Origin: Pyrocephalus nanus
Taxonomy: Eukaryota > Chordata > Aves > Passeriformes > Tyrannidae
Direction: 5' to 3'
Length of the DNA stretch: 64,000 bases
NCBI GenBank assembly: GCA_038380795.1
Contig: CM076259.1
Span: forward strand, 102,225,739 to 102,289,738
The notes below the pieces were generated by a model that was not told where the DNA came from, did not search any database, and saw only the letters and a program-made list of their open reading frames with translations. Made by a program: the position numbers and the translations under genes. Shown piece after piece: positions 63,984 through 64,000 of this stretch (within the stretch, counting starts at the first letter, position 1; every line of letters starts with the position of its first letter).

Positions 63984-64000
63984 TCTTTCTTTCTTTCTTT
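63984..64000. repeat. (TTTC)n microsatellite running off the window
   Basis: At least four TTTC units reach the last base; the true length is unknown. Confidence 0.85.

Larger units (their letters stand above)
62504..64000 (-). other. Partial MAP3K15 intron to window edge
   Basis: No upstream MAP3K15 exon is visible here. A 72-nt stretch with good splice-like ends (63590-63661) does not fit the reading frame. A 14-nt direct repeat lies at 63856-63887, and the window ends in a (TTTC)n run. Confidence 0.75.

Overview
The window is vertebrate nuclear DNA, most likely from a bird. It has GT-AG split genes with long AT-rich introns, a CpG island at a housekeeping promoter, and several CR1 LINE fragments, the dominant interspersed repeat of birds (also common in turtles and crocodilians). 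No bacterial, organellar or viral gene organisation is visible. I do not see a previously undescribed gene system. The novelty here is regulatory and structural.

Layout: (1) About 1-5390 is intergenic with no gene I can support. (2) About 5395-5887 is the PDHA1 upstream region. It holds a reverse-oriented CR1 remnant, a perfect triple 10-bp repeat of the nuclear-receptor half-site TGACCT, an NRF-1 type palindrome, GC boxes and a CpG island. (3) 5888-21051 (+) is the complete PDHA1 coding sequence in 11 exons (396 residues by my splice), with a 5'-truncated, decayed CR1 LINE of about 2.6 kb in intron 3. Its 3'UTR ends near 21340. (4) 21835-62503 (-) is the 3' part of MAP3K15 (ASK3): 25 coding exons encoding 1104 residues to the stop, running to the right edge; the N-terminal exons lie beyond 64000. 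Its 3'UTR ends near 21460, so the two genes are tail to tail with only about 120 bp between poly(A) regions.

All exon boundaries were set by reading GT/AG sites and keeping the frame across every junction; both chains stay in frame throughout. PDHA1 next to MAP3K15 matches the gene order of human Xp22, which corresponds to chicken chromosome 1 (established knowledge). PDHA1 supplies the catalytic E1-alpha subunit of mitochondrial pyruvate dehydrogenase. MAP3K15 is a stress-activated MAP3 kinase. Nothing in the sequence suggests that they share a pathway.

Features worth checking: the TGACCT triple array (three perfect ERR-type sites, also DR4 spacing) beside an NRF-1 site; a possible 15-nt in-frame microexon in PDHA1 intron 1; a 12-bp perfect hairpin in the PDHA1 3'UTR; the very short convergent spacer; and splice-site-proximal structures in MAP3K15 introns.
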